A DNA stretch of 64,000 nucleotides from Empedobacter sp036647415 (GCF_036647415.1 NZ_JAVXKG010000004.1:93505-157504), one strand, 5' to 3'; positions 23,284 to 32,289 are shown, numbered from the stretch's first letter. Translations and numbers: made by a program. Notes: generated by a model not told the origin, from the sequence alone.

Positions 23284-25407
23284 ATGGCAAGAGACTTATT
23301 ATATACTAGAAATATTGGGATTGCTGCTCACATTGATGCAGGAAAAACGACAACAACTGAACGTATCTTATTTTATTCAGGTAAAAATCACAAAATTGGA
23401 GAAACACATGATGGTGCTTCAACGACTGACTGGATGGAGCAAGAAGCAGAAAGAGGTATCACAATTACTTCTGCTGCTGTAACAGTTGATTGGACATTCC
23501 CAACAGAACAAGGTAAACCATTACCTGGTGCAAATGGATATCACTTTAATATTATCGACACTCCTGGTCACGTTGACTTTACAGTAGAGGTAAACCGTTC
23601 TTTACGTGTATTAGATGGTTTAGTTTTCTTATTTTCAGCAGTAGATGGAGTTGAACCTCAGTCTGAAACAAACTGGCGTTTAGCAGATAACTATAAAGTT
23701 CCTCGTTTAGGTTTCGTTAATAAAATGGACCGTCAAGGATCTGATTTCTTAAATGTTTGTCGCCAAGTACGTGAAATGTTAGGATCAAATGCTGTTCCTA
23801 TTGTTTTACCAATTGGTGAAGAAGCAGACTTTAAGGGAGTTGTAGATTTAATTAAAAACCGTGCAATTGTATGGCATGATGAAAATCATGGTGCTACTTT
23901 TGACGTTGTTGAAATTCCAGCTGAAATGGTTGACGACGTTAAAAAATTCCGTAGTCAATTAATCGAAGAAGTAGCTGCGTACGACGAAAACTTATTAGAG
24001 AAGTACATGGAGGATGAAAACTCTATTACAGAAGAAGAAGTTAACGCTGCTTTACGTGCTGCAACATTAGATATGTCTATCATTCCTATGACTTGTGGAT
24101 CTTCGTTTAAAAACAAAGGTGTACAGTTTATGTTAGATGCTGTTTGTCGTTACTTACCATCTCCGATGGATAAAGAAGCGATTCACGGTACTGATCCTAA
24201 AACAGAAGAGCCTACTTCACGTAAGCCATCTGTAGACGAACCATTCTCTGCGTTAGCATTTAAAATTGCTACTGACCCATTCGTAGGTCGTTTAGCATTC
24301 TTTAGAGCTTACTCTGGAGCATTAGATGCAGGTTCTTATGTATTGAACACTCGTTCAGGAAACAAAGAACGTATCTCTCGTATCTTCCAAATGCATGCTA
24401 ATAAACAAGAGCCTATCGAAAGAATTGAGGCTGGAGATATTGGTGCTGCTGTAGGATTTAAAGACATCAAAACAGGAGATACTTTATGTGATGAAAAAGC
24501 ACCTATCGTATTAGAGTCTATGGACTTCCCAGATCCAGTAATTGGTATCGCGGTTGAACCTAAAACTAAAGCTGATGTTGATAAATTAGGTATGGCTTTA
24601 GCTAAATTAGCTGAAGAAGATCCAACATTTGTTGTTAAAACAGACGAAGCTTCAGGACAGACTATTATTTCTGGAATGGGTGAGTTACACTTAGATATTA
24701 TTGTTGACCGTTTAAGACGTGAATTCAAAGTTGAAGTAAACCAAGGTGAGCCTCAAGTAGAGTACAAAGAGTCTTTCTCAAGAGCTGCAGAACACCGTGA
24801 AGTTTACAAAAAACAATCAGGTGGACGTGGTAAATTTGCGGATATTGTTTTCGTAATGGAGCCAGCAGAAGAAGGAAAATCAGGATTAACATTTGAATCT
24901 GTTATTAAAGGTGGTAATATTCCTAAAGAATATATCCCTTCAATCGAAAAAGGATTTAAAGCTGCCATGAAAAATGGTCCTTTAGCTGGATTCGAAATGG
25001 ATTCATTAAAAGTTACAGTTAAAGACGGATCTTTCCACCCTGTGGATTCTGATGCTTTATCTTTCGAATTAGCTGCTCAAATGGGGTATAAAGCTGCTGC
25101 TAAAGCTGCTGGAGCTCAAATTTTAGAGCCAATTATGAAGTTAGAAGTATTAACTCCAGAGGAAAACATGGGAGATGTTGTAGGTGACTTAAACAGAAGA
25201 CGTGGACAAGTTTCTGGTATGGATGATAGAAATAACGCTAAAGTTATTAAAGCTATGGTTCCATTAGCAGAGATGTTCGGATATGTAACATCGTTACGTA
25301 CATTATCTTCTGGTCGTGCTACATCTACTATGGAGTTTGATCACTATGCGCCTGCACCAACAAACGTTGCAGAAGCTGTAATCGCTAAAGCAAAAGGTAA
25401 CGCTTAA
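23284..25407 (+). CDS. fusA: Elongation factor G
   Basis: 707 residues. GTPase motifs are intact: G1 AHIDAGKT (15-22), the switch region RGITI (58-62), G3 DTPGH (92-96) and G4 NKMD (146-149), followed by domains II-V ending near the GRATSTMEF stretch. It drives translocation on the ribosome and, with RRF, ribosome recycling. It is co-transcribed with rpsG (6 nt) and rpsJ (10 nt). No tuf gene follows, in line with other Bacteroidetes str clusters. Confidence 0.98.
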   Translation: MARDLLYTRNIGIAAHIDAGKTTTTERILFYSGKNHKIGETHDGASTTDWMEQEAERGITITSAAVTVDWTFPTEQGKPLPGANGYHFNIIDTPGHVDFTVEVNRSLRVLDGLVFLFSAVDGVEPQSETNWRLADNYKVPRLGFVNKMDRQGSDFLNVCRQVREMLGSNAVPIVLPIGEEADFKGVVDLIKNRAIVWHDENHGATFDVVEIPAEMVDDVKKFRSQLIEEVAAYDENLLEKYMEDENSITEEEVNAALRAATLDMSIIPMTCGSSFKNKGVQFMLDAVCRYLPSPMDKEAIHGTDPKTEEPTSRKPSVDEPFSALAFKIATDPFVGRLAFFRAYSGALDAGSYVLNTRSGNKERISRIFQMHANKQEPIERIEAGDIGAAVGFKDIKTGDTLCDEKAPIVLESMDFPDPVIGIAVEPKTKADVDKLGMALAKLAEEDPTFVVKTDEASGQTIISGMGELHLDIIVDRLRREFKVEVNQGEPQVEYKESFSRAAEHREVYKKQSGGRGKFADIVFVMEPAEEGKSGLTFESVIKGGNIPKEYIPSIEKGFKAAMKNGPLAGFEMDSLKVTVKDGSFHPVDSDALSFELAAQMGYKAAAKAAGAQILEPIMKLEVLTPEENMGDVVGDLNRRRGQVSGMDDRNNAKVIKAMVPLAEMFGYVTSLRTLSSGRATSTMEFDHYAPAPTNVAEAVIAKAKGNA

Positions 25408-25417
25408 TTCAAGAAAA

Positions 25418-25723
25418 ATGAGTCAAAAAATTAGAATAAAATTAAAATCTTACGATTATTCTTTAGTTGATAAATCAGCTGAGAAAATTGTAAAAACTGT
25501 AAAAGCTACAGGAGCAGTTGTTAATGGACCTATTCCATTACCAACTCACAAAAGAATCTTTACAGTTTTAAGATCTCCACACGTAAACAAAAAATCTCGT
25601 GAGCAATTTCAATTATCTGCACACAAAAGATTATTAGATATCTATTCATCTTCATCTAAAACAGTAGATGCTTTGATGAAATTAGAATTACCTAGTGGTG
25701 TTGAAGTAGAAATTAAAGTTTAG
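25418..25723 (+). CDS. rpsJ: 30S ribosomal protein S10
   Basis: 101 residues. KIRIKLKSYDYSLVDKSAEKIV at the start and GPIPLPTHKRIFTVLRSPHVNKKSREQF in the extended loop are diagnostic. S10 belongs to the 30S head and, with NusB, can act in transcription antitermination. In the classical order it opens the S10 operon, but here it closes the str block: an 11-bp terminator and a new promoter separate it from rplC by 268 bp. Confidence 0.98.
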   Translation: MSQKIRIKLKSYDYSLVDKSAEKIVKTVKATGAVVNGPIPLPTHKRIFTVLRSPHVNKKSREQFQLSAHKRLLDIYSSSSKTVDALMKLELPSGVEVEIKV

Positions 25724-25747
25724 TTATCCGCTAACTTTAAAACATAT

Positions 25748-25780
25748 AATCCTCGAGACGTGCACATCTCGAGGATTTTT
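25748..25780 (+). terminator. Intrinsic terminator after rpsJ
   Basis: 11-bp stem (25748-25758 with 25767-25777), 8-nt loop, followed by six T. It ends the str block before the S10 block. Confidence 0.88.
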
Positions 25781-25874
25781 TATTAGTATGATTTTTTTTT
25801 AAGTTTTTATTTTTGAATGTTCTAATTCCTGTACAAGTGGGATTATAATCTTTTCTAAAATAATCACTTGAAAA

Positions 25875-25905
25875 TTTGTGGTTTACAAAATAATTCATAC
25901 ATTTG
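25875..25905 (+). promoter_or_regulatory. -33/-7 promoter of the rplC-rpsN block
   Basis: TTTG at 25875-25878 and TACATTTG at 25898-25905, with 19 bp between them, match both parts of the Bacteroidetes promoter consensus. A leader of about 80 nt follows, with two small hairpins before rplC. Confidence 0.75.
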
Positions 25906-25991
25906 CATGCTAATTTCAGAGAAGATCTCTAGTTGATTAAATTCAACATTCTTTGAAATATTTAAATTAATTATTAACATAATAAGATCAA

Positions 25992-26621
25992 ATGTCAGGT
26001 ATCATTGGTAAAAAAATTGCAATGACTAGCTTATTTGATGAGAACGGGAAAAATATTCCTGTGACTATCGTAGAAGCTGGCCCATGTGCGGTTACTCAAG
26101 TCAGAACCTTAGAGAAAGATGGGTACGTTGCTGCTCAACTTGGTTTCGATGACAAAAAAGAAAAAAACACGACTAATGCTTTAAAAGGTCACTTTAAAAA
26201 AGCAGGTAGTACTCCAAAAAGAAAGTTAGTTGAATTTTACGGAGATGCTTTCGTAGAATCATTAAACTTAGGAGATGTTGTTAACGTTGAATTATTCAAC
26301 GAAGGAGAATTTGTAAGTGTTACAGGTACTTCTAAAGGTAAAGGATTTCAAGGTGTTGTAAAACGTCACGGTTTTGCCGGAGTAGGTCAAGCTACACACG
26401 GACAACATAACCGTTTAAGAGCTCCAGGTTCTATCGGTGCTGGTTCAGATCCATCTCGTGTATTCAAAGGAATGCGTATGGCTGGAAGAATGGGTGGTAA
26501 ACAAGTTACTGTTCAGAACTTAAAAGTACTTAAAGTTGATGCTGAGAAAAATCTTTTAGTTATTAAAGGAGCTATCCCAGGTCCTAAAAATTCATACGTA
26601 ATCGTTAGAAGATGGAAGTAG
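25992..26621 (+). CDS. rplC: 50S ribosomal protein L3
   Basis: 209 residues. GIIGKKIAMTSLFDENGK at the N terminus and the central RHGFAGVGQATHGQHNRLRAPGSIG loop, which reaches the peptidyl transferase centre, are typical. L3 is an early 23S rRNA assembly protein. The methylated Gln of E. coli L3 would correspond to the THGQ region. It heads the S10 block after a promoter at 25875-25905 and overlaps rplD by 10 nt. Confidence 0.98.
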   Translation: MSGIIGKKIAMTSLFDENGKNIPVTIVEAGPCAVTQVRTLEKDGYVAAQLGFDDKKEKNTTNALKGHFKKAGSTPKRKLVEFYGDAFVESLNLGDVVNVELFNEGEFVSVTGTSKGKGFQGVVKRHGFAGVGQATHGQHNRLRAPGSIGAGSDPSRVFKGMRMAGRMGGKQVTVQNLKVLKVDAEKNLLVIKGAIPGPKNSYVIVRRWK

Positions 26622-27241
26622 TAGTATTAAACATCAAAGGTCAAGAGACTGGAAGAACAGTTTCGTTAGACGAAACAGTTTTTGGAATTGAGCCTTCTAC
26701 GCACTCTGTGTATTTAGAAGTTAAGCAGTACTTAGCTGCTCAACGTCAAGGAACTCACAAAGCAAAAGAAAGAGCTGAAATTGCGGGATCTACTCGTAAA
26801 ATCAAAAAACAAAAAGGAACAGGTACAGCTCGTGCTGGTTCTATAAAATCTCCTGTGTTTCGTGGTGGAGGTAGAGTTTTTGGACCACGTCCAAGAAACT
26901 ATTCTTTCAAATTAAACAAAGCGCAAAAAAGATTAGCTAAAAAATCTGTGTTATCACAAAAATTAGCTGATAACGAGATTAAAGTATTAGAGAACTTTAC
27001 ATTTGAAGCTCCAAAAACAAAAGAGTTTATTTCTCTTTTAACTAACTTAGGATTAGACAATAAAAAATCTTTATTCGTATTAGGTGAAGCAAATAATAAC
27101 GTATATTTGTCATCTCGTAATTTACAAAAGACGAAAGTTGTAACTACATCTGAGTTAAATGTTTATGATTTAATCAACGCTTCTCAAATTGTATTTTTAG
27201 AAGGTTCTTTAGCAACTGTTCAAGAAAATTTAAGTAAATAA
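26612..27241 (+). CDS. rplD: 50S ribosomal protein L4
   Basis: 209 residues. The conserved KKQKGTGTARAGSIKSPVFRGGG loop, which lines the peptide exit tunnel, is present. In E. coli L4 represses the S10 operon by binding its leader and RNase E; whether that holds here is unknown. The ATG lies inside the last codons of rplC (10-nt overlap), so translation is coupled. rplW follows by 8 nt. Confidence 0.98.
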   Translation: MEVVVLNIKGQETGRTVSLDETVFGIEPSTHSVYLEVKQYLAAQRQGTHKAKERAEIAGSTRKIKKQKGTGTARAGSIKSPVFRGGGRVFGPRPRNYSFKLNKAQKRLAKKSVLSQKLADNEIKVLENFTFEAPKTKEFISLLTNLGLDNKKSLFVLGEANNNVYLSSRNLQKTKVVTTSELNVYDLINASQIVFLEGSLATVQENLSK

Positions 27242-27249
27242 GACGAGAA

Positions 27250-27534
27250 ATGGGAATAATAATTAAACCAGTAATTTCAGAAAAAGCAACTAGTAATAGT
27301 GAATTATTAGGGCAGTATTCGTTTTATGTAGATACTAAAGCAAATAAATTACAAATTAAAGAAGCTATACAAAACACTTATGGTGTAACTGTAGTTTCTG
27401 TAAGTACTTTAGTTTCTGCTCCAAAAGTAAAAACTCGTTATACAAAAACAGGTTTCCAAACTGGAAAAACAAATAAATTGAAAAAAGCGATCGTTAGCTT
27501 AGCTGAAGGTCAAGAAATAGAGTTGTTCGGATAA
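27250..27534 (+). CDS. rplW: 50S ribosomal protein L23
   Basis: 94 residues. IIIKPVISEKATSNSELLGQYSFYVDTKANK and the following AIQNTYGVTVVSV are the L23 core. L23 sits at the tunnel exit and docks SRP and trigger factor. Length is usual; it is packed between rplD (8 nt) and rplB (15 nt). Confidence 0.97.
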   Translation: MGIIIKPVISEKATSNSELLGQYSFYVDTKANKLQIKEAIQNTYGVTVVSVSTLVSAPKVKTRYTKTGFQTGKTNKLKKAIVSLAEGQEIELFG

Positions 27535-27549
27535 TTTAAGAATTAAAAA

Positions 27550-28374
27550 ATGTCAGTAAGAAAATTAAAACCTATCACCCCGGGACAACGTTTTAGAGTG
27601 GTTAATGAGTTTTCGGCAGTAGATAAAAACGCTAAGCCGGAAAAGACATTAGTTGAAGGAAAATCTAAATCGGGTGGACGTAATAACACTGGTAAAATGA
27701 CAATGCGTTATATCGGTGGTGGACACAAACAAAAATACCGTATCATCGATTTCAAACGTGATAAAGAAGGTGCTGCAACTGTAGAATCTGTACAATACGA
27801 TCCAAACAGAACTGCATTCATCGCTTTATTGTCTTACGAAGATGGTGAAAAACGTTATATTATTGCTCAAAATGGTTTGAAAGCAGGTCAAGTGATTGTA
27901 TCAGGAGACAATGTTGAGCCAGAAGTAGGTAATGCGATGAAGCTTAAAAACATGCCATTAGGTACAGTAATCTCTTGTATTGAGTTACGTCCAGGGCAAG
28001 GAGCTGTAATGGCAAGAAGTGCAGGTACTTATGCTCAATTAGTTGCGCGTGATGGTAAATATGCTATCGTTAAGTTACCAAGTGGTGAATCTAGAATGAT
28101 TTTAGTGGAGTGTAAAGCAACTGTAGGAGTTGTTTCTAACACAGACCATCAATTAGAAGTTTCTGGTAAAGCAGGACGTTCAAGATGGCAAGGTCGCCGT
28201 CCTAGAACTCGTCCAATGGTTATGAACCCTGTAGATCACCCAATGGGTGGTGGTGAAGGTCGTGCGACAGGAGGTATTCCTCGTTCTCGTAACGGTATCC
28301 CAGCTAAAGGTTACAAAACTCGTGACAAAAAGAAAGCGTCTAACAAATATATTGTTGAAAGAAGAAAAAAATAA
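27550..28374 (+). CDS. rplB: 50S ribosomal protein L2
   Basis: 274 residues. KSGGRNNTGKMTMRYIGGGHKQKYR near the start and the functionally vital VMNPVDHPMGGGEGR loop near the C terminus (its His contacts the peptidyl transferase region) are intact. L2 is needed for subunit association and peptidyl transferase activity. rpsS follows after 3 nt. Confidence 0.98.
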   Translation: MSVRKLKPITPGQRFRVVNEFSAVDKNAKPEKTLVEGKSKSGGRNNTGKMTMRYIGGGHKQKYRIIDFKRDKEGAATVESVQYDPNRTAFIALLSYEDGEKRYIIAQNGLKAGQVIVSGDNVEPEVGNAMKLKNMPLGTVISCIELRPGQGAVMARSAGTYAQLVARDGKYAIVKLPSGESRMILVECKATVGVVSNTDHQLEVSGKAGRSRWQGRRPRTRPMVMNPVDHPMGGGEGRATGGIPRSRNGIPAKGYKTRDKKKASNKYIVERRKK

Positions 28375-28377
28375 TTT

Positions 28378-28656
28378 ATGGCACGTTCACTAAAAAAAGG
28401 ACCATTCATCCACTATAAATTAGAAAAGAAAGTTCTTGCTAACGTAGAAAGCGGTAGTAAAAACGTAATTAAAACATGGTCTAGAGCATCAATGATTTCT
28501 CCTGATTTTGTTGGTCAAACAATCGCAGTACACAACGGAAAACAATTTATTCCTGTTTTTGTTACTGAGAATATGGTAGGTCATAAGTTAGGTGAGTTCG
28601 CTCCAACACGTACTTTTAGAGGTCATGCCGGAGCTAAAAACAAAGGAAAAAAATAG
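28378..28656 (+). CDS. rpsS: 30S ribosomal protein S19
   Basis: 92 residues. MARSLKKGPFIHYKL and the WSRASMISPDFVGQTIAVHNGK segment are diagnostic. S19 pairs with S13 in the 30S head, near the A-site tRNA and the B1a bridge. Normal length; 3 nt after rplB and 9 nt before rplV. Confidence 0.98.
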   Translation: MARSLKKGPFIHYKLEKKVLANVESGSKNVIKTWSRASMISPDFVGQTIAVHNGKQFIPVFVTENMVGHKLGEFAPTRTFRGHAGAKNKGKK

Positions 28657-28665
28657 TAAAGGGCC

Positions 28666-29082
28666 ATGGGATCTAGAAAAAGATTAAGTAACGAAAGAAT
28701 CAAAGAAGCTAACAAAGAGGTAGCTTTTGCGAAATTAAATAATGTTCCTACTTCTCCTCGCAAAATGAGGTTAGTTGTAGATATTATCCGTGGAGTTGAA
28801 ATTCAAAAAGCTTTAGGTATTTTAAAATATACTAAAAATCATCCTTCTATTCGTTTAGAAAAATTGTTATTAAGCGCTATCGCTAACTGGCAAAATAAAA
28901 ACGAAGGAGCAGATGTAGAAGAAGCTGGATTATATGTTAAAGAAATCTCTGTTGACAGTGCAAGACAATTAAAAAGAATTCGTACTGCACCTCAAGGTAG
29001 AGCACATAGAATCAGAAAACGTTCAAACCATGTAACTTTGGTTTTAGGAACTAAAGAAGATAAACAAAAAGTACAAGATTAA
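28666..29082 (+). CDS. rplV: 50S ribosomal protein L22
   Basis: 138 residues, about 28 longer than E. coli L22, with an N-terminal extension (MGSRKRLSNERIKEANKEV) as seen in other Bacteroidetes. The core has PTSPRKMRLVVDIIRG and the beta-hairpin APQGRAHRIRKRSNH that reaches into the exit tunnel and affects macrolide sensitivity. 5 nt before rpsC. Confidence 0.97.
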   Translation: MGSRKRLSNERIKEANKEVAFAKLNNVPTSPRKMRLVVDIIRGVEIQKALGILKYTKNHPSIRLEKLLLSAIANWQNKNEGADVEEAGLYVKEISVDSARQLKRIRTAPQGRAHRIRKRSNHVTLVLGTKEDKQKVQD

Positions 29083-29087
29083 GAGAT

Positions 29088-29810
29088 ATGGGACAGAAAA
29101 CTAATCCAATCGGAAATCGTTTAGGAATCATCAGAGGATGGGATTCTAACTGGTACGGTGGAAATGATTACGGTGATAGAATTGCAGAAGATGCAAAAAT
29201 TCGTACTTACTTAAGAGCGCGTTTATCTAAAGCTGGAGTTTCTCGTATTTACATCGATCGTACTTTAAAATTAGTTACAGTAACTGTAACTACTGCTCGT
29301 CCAGGTATCATTATTGGTAAAGGTGGACAAGAAGTTGACAAATTAAAAGAAGAATTAAAGAAAATCACTGGTAAAGAGGTTCAAATTAATATCTTTGAAA
29401 TTAAGAGACCAGAATTAGATGCAATCTTAGTAGGTGATAGTATCGCAAGACAAATAGAAAATCGTATTTCTTACCGTCGTGCAATCAAAATGGCTATAAC
29501 ATCTGCAATGAGAATGAACGCAGAAGGAATTAAAGTTCAAATCTCTGGTCGTTTAAACGGTGCAGAGATGGCACGTTCAGAAACTTATAAAGATGGACGT
29601 ATTCCTTTGTCTACATTCCGTGCAGACATTGATTATCACATTTCAGAAGCTCACACAACTTACGGTCGTTTAGGGATCAAAGTTTGGGTTATGAAAGGTG
29701 AAGTATATGGTAAGAGAGAATTATCTCCTTTAGTTGGATTACAGAAGAAACAAAAGAAATCTGACAACGCAAGAAAGGGAGGTGAAAGATCTAATAATAG
29801 AAAGCGATAA
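29088..29810 (+). CDS. rpsC: 30S ribosomal protein S3
   Basis: 240 residues. It has MGQKTNPIGNRLGIIRGWDSNWYGG, a KH-type RNA-binding loop with IIIGKGGQEVDKL, and the C-terminal domain GRLNGAEMARSE. The C terminus is Lys/Arg-rich. S3 forms part of the mRNA entry channel and helicase site. A 35-nt gap precedes rplP. Confidence 0.98.
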   Translation: MGQKTNPIGNRLGIIRGWDSNWYGGNDYGDRIAEDAKIRTYLRARLSKAGVSRIYIDRTLKLVTVTVTTARPGIIIGKGGQEVDKLKEELKKITGKEVQINIFEIKRPELDAILVGDSIARQIENRISYRRAIKMAITSAMRMNAEGIKVQISGRLNGAEMARSETYKDGRIPLSTFRADIDYHISEAHTTYGRLGIKVWVMKGEVYGKRELSPLVGLQKKQKKSDNARKGGERSNNRKR

Positions 29811-29845
29811 TTTAGTTTTAAACTAACATAAAGAATTAAGTAGAT

Positions 29846-30265
29846 ATGTTATCACCGAGAAGAGTAAAGTTTAGAAAAACCCAAAAAGGTAAGATGAAAG
29901 GTGTTTCTCACAGAGGAACTCAATTAGCTTACGGGACTTTCGGGATCAAATCTTTAGACGAAGCGTTTATTACAGCTCGTCAAATCGAGGCAGCTCGTAT
30001 TGCAGCAACTCGTAGTATGAAGAGAGAAGGTCAATTATGGATTAAAATATTTCCAGATAAACCAATCACTAAGAAACCAGCAGAGGTACGTATGGGGAAA
30101 GGTAAAGGTGCACCAGAATATTGGGTAGCTCCTGTACAACCAGGTCGTATTTTATTCGAAGTAGGAGGTGTGCCATTAGAGGTTGCAACTGAAGCATTGC
30201 GTTTAGCAGCTCAGAAATTGCCTGTTAAGACTAAGTTTATCGTTGCACGTGATTTCCAAAATTAA
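29846..30265 (+). CDS. rplP: 50S ribosomal protein L16
   Basis: 139 residues. It has MLSPRRVKFRKTQKGKMKG, then TARQIEAARIAATRSMKREGQLWIK and the MGKGKGAPEYWVAPVQPGRI loop that contacts A-site tRNA. L16 organises the A-site region of the 50S subunit. Normal length; rpmC lies 23 nt downstream. Confidence 0.98.
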   Translation: MLSPRRVKFRKTQKGKMKGVSHRGTQLAYGTFGIKSLDEAFITARQIEAARIAATRSMKREGQLWIKIFPDKPITKKPAEVRMGKGKGAPEYWVAPVQPGRILFEVGGVPLEVATEALRLAAQKLPVKTKFIVARDFQN

Positions 30266-30288
30266 TTATTTTCAAAAATTAAGAAAAA

Positions 30289-30477
30289 ATGAAAGCAGCA
30301 GATATTAGAAATCTAAGTGTAGAGGATTTAAAAGCTAAAATAGCTGAAGAAGAAGCAAACTACGATCAATTAAAATTGACAAACGCAGTTTCTCCAATCG
30401 CAAATCCAATTGGTATCAAACAATTACGCAGAACAATTGCTCGTTTGATTACCGTGTTAAACGAAAAAAAATCATAA
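30289..30477 (+). CDS. rpmC: 50S ribosomal protein L29
   Basis: 62 residues, two helices forming the L29 hairpin. MKAADIRNLSVEDLKAKIAEEE and the C-terminal GIKQLRRTIARLITVLNEKK are typical. L29 is at the tunnel exit next to L23. The short gene fits exactly between rplP and rpsQ in the canonical order. Confidence 0.95.
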   Translation: MKAADIRNLSVEDLKAKIAEEEANYDQLKLTNAVSPIANPIGIKQLRRTIARLITVLNEKKS

Positions 30478-30493
30478 CAGCAATCTGTAACTG

Positions 30494-30748
30494 ATGGAAA
30501 GACAATTAAGAAAAGAAAGAGTAGGTTTAGTTACTTCAAACAAAATGGAAAAAACCATTGTTGTTGCTGAGACTAAAAAACAAAAGCACCCATTCTATGG
30601 GAAATTCGTTGTAAAAACGAAGAAATATACAGCGCACGACGAAACTAACGAATGTAACGAAGGTGACACTGTGCGTATCATGGAAACTCGTCCTTTGTCT
30701 AAAAACAAAAGATGGAGATTAGTAGAAATCATAGAAAGAGCTAAATAA
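30494..30748 (+). CDS. rpsQ: 30S ribosomal protein S17
   Basis: 84 residues, OB-fold. RKERVGLVTSNKMEKTIVV, the HPFYGKFVVKTKKYTAHDE loop and GDTVRIMETRPLSKNKRWRLVEI are the S17 signature. It binds the 5' domain of 16S rRNA early in assembly. 16 nt after rpmC and 7 nt before rplN. Confidence 0.97.
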   Translation: MERQLRKERVGLVTSNKMEKTIVVAETKKQKHPFYGKFVVKTKKYTAHDETNECNEGDTVRIMETRPLSKNKRWRLVEIIERAK

Positions 30749-30755
30749 GAAAGTT

Positions 30756-31124
30756 ATGTTACAACAAGAATCTAGATTAAAAGTTGCAGATAACACAGGA
30801 GCTCGTGAAGCATTAGTAATTCGCGTTTTAGGTGGTACTAAAAGAAGATACGCATCAGTAGGTGATAAAATCGTTGTTGCAATCAAAGACGCAACTCCAA
30901 ACGGAAACGTTAAGAAAGGTGCTGTATCAAAAGCTGTTGTAGTTAGAACTAAAAAAGAAGTTCGTAGAAAAGACGGTTCATATATCCGTTTCGACGATAA
31001 TGCATGTGTATTATTGAACACTCAAGGAGAAATGCGTGGAACTCGTGTATTCGGTCCAGTTGCTCGTGAGTTACGTGATAAAGAATATATGAAAATTGTA
31101 TCATTAGCCCCAGAGGTATTATAA
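30756..31124 (+). CDS. rplN: 50S ribosomal protein L14
   Basis: 122 residues, identical in length to most L14 proteins. MLQQESRLKVADNTGAREALVIRVLGG and the FDDNACVLLN and GTRVFGPVARELR segments are diagnostic. L14 forms an intersubunit bridge and is the docking site of silencing factor RsfS. 8 nt before rplX. Confidence 0.98.
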   Translation: MLQQESRLKVADNTGAREALVIRVLGGTKRRYASVGDKIVVAIKDATPNGNVKKGAVSKAVVVRTKKEVRRKDGSYIRFDDNACVLLNTQGEMRGTRVFGPVARELRDKEYMKIVSLAPEVL

Positions 31125-31132
31125 TAGACAAC

Positions 31133-31447
31133 ATGGCAAAGTTAAAAATTAAAAAAGGAGACAAAGTAGTCGTATTATCAGGTTCTGAAAAAGGACAAAC
31201 TGGTACGGTATTACGCGTATTCCCTGACAAAGCTAAAGCTATCGTTGAAGGGGTTAATATCGCAAAAAAACGTGTAAAGCCAAGCGCACAAAATCCACAA
31301 GGTGGAGTAGTAGAAAAAGAAGCTCAAATCTATTTATGTAAATTGGCTTTAGTAGATCCAGAAACTGGGAAAGCAACTAAAATTGCAATCAAAGAAGAAG
31401 GAGGTAAAAAAGTTAGAATTGCTAAAAAATCTGGTAAAACCATTTAA
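31133..31447 (+). CDS. rplX: 50S ribosomal protein L24
   Basis: 104 residues with an N-terminal KOW motif (KIKKGDKVVVLSGSEKGQTGTVLRV) and a basic GVNIAKKRVKPSAQNPQGG loop. L24 starts 50S assembly by binding the 5' end of 23S rRNA. Only 2 nt separate it from rplE. Confidence 0.97.
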   Translation: MAKLKIKKGDKVVVLSGSEKGQTGTVLRVFPDKAKAIVEGVNIAKKRVKPSAQNPQGGVVEKEAQIYLCKLALVDPETGKATKIAIKEEGGKKVRIAKKSGKTI

Positions 31448-31449
31448 GA

Positions 31450-32013
31450 ATGAGTACAACTACATACACACCTCGTCCGCAGGTTAAATATAAAGAAGAG
31501 ATTGTAGCTGCTCTTAAAGAAGAGTTCGCTTACAAATCAATCATGCAAGTTCCTAAATTAGAGAAAATTGTTTTATCTCAAGGTTTAGGTGCTGCTACAG
31601 CTGATAAAAAAATCGTTGATTACGCTATCGAAGAGTTAGAATTAATCACAGGTCAAAAAGCAGTTGCAACTATCTCTAAGAAAGATGAGGCAGCTTTCAA
31701 ATTACGTAAAGGAATGCCAATTGGGGCAAAAGTAACTTTACGTGGTGAGAAAATGTACGAATTCTTAGATCGTTTAGTAGCATCAGCGTTACCACGTGTA
31801 CGTGATTTTAACGGAGTATCTTCTACAGGTTTCGATGGTAGAGGTAACTATAACTTAGGTATCAAAGAACAAATTATCTTCCCAGAAATTAATATTGATA
31901 AAATCAAGAAAATTCAAGGTTTAGATATTACATTTGTAACTTCTGCGAATACAGATAAAGAAGCAAAAGCTTTATTATCTAAATTCGGTTTACCATTCAC
32001 TAAAGAAAATTAA
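31450..32013 (+). CDS. rplE: 50S ribosomal protein L5
   Basis: 187 residues. The core motifs IMQVPKLEKIVLSQGLG, KLRKGMPIGAKVTLRG and RDFNGVSSTGFDGRGNYNLGIKEQIIFPEI are intact. L5 binds 5S rRNA and contacts P-site tRNA. A short N-terminal extension precedes the core. 6 nt before rpsN. Confidence 0.98.
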   Translation: MSTTTYTPRPQVKYKEEIVAALKEEFAYKSIMQVPKLEKIVLSQGLGAATADKKIVDYAIEELELITGQKAVATISKKDEAAFKLRKGMPIGAKVTLRGEKMYEFLDRLVASALPRVRDFNGVSSTGFDGRGNYNLGIKEQIIFPEINIDKIKKIQGLDITFVTSANTDKEAKALLSKFGLPFTKEN

Positions 32014-32019
32014 GAAGTC

Positions 32020-32289
32020 ATGGCTAAAGAATCAATGAAAGCGCGTGAGCGCAAAAGAGAAGCATTAGTTGCTAAGTATGCTGCGAAAAGAACTGCTTTA
32101 TTAGAAGCTGGTGATTACGAAGCATTACAAAAATTACCTAAAAACGCTTCACCAGTACGTTTACACAACCGTTGTAAATTAACTGGACGTCCAAGAGGAT
32201 ACATGAGAACTTTCGGGATCTCTCGTGTAACTTTCCGTGAGATGGCTAACGAAGGGTTAATCCCAGGTGTTAAAAAAGCGTCTTGGTAA
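32020..32289 (+). CDS. rpsN: 30S ribosomal protein S14 (zinc-free form)
   Basis: 89 residues, the long C-minus type: the C-terminal part LHNRCKLTGRPRGYMRTFGISR retains only one of the four cysteines found in zinc-binding S14. S14 is a 30S head protein near S3 and S10. It is the last gene of the S10 block: a strong terminator follows 22 nt after the stop, and rpsH starts only after a new promoter 250 bp further on. Confidence 0.97.
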   Translation: MAKESMKARERKREALVAKYAAKRTALLEAGDYEALQKLPKNASPVRLHNRCKLTGRPRGYMRTFGISRVTFREMANEGLIPGVKKASW

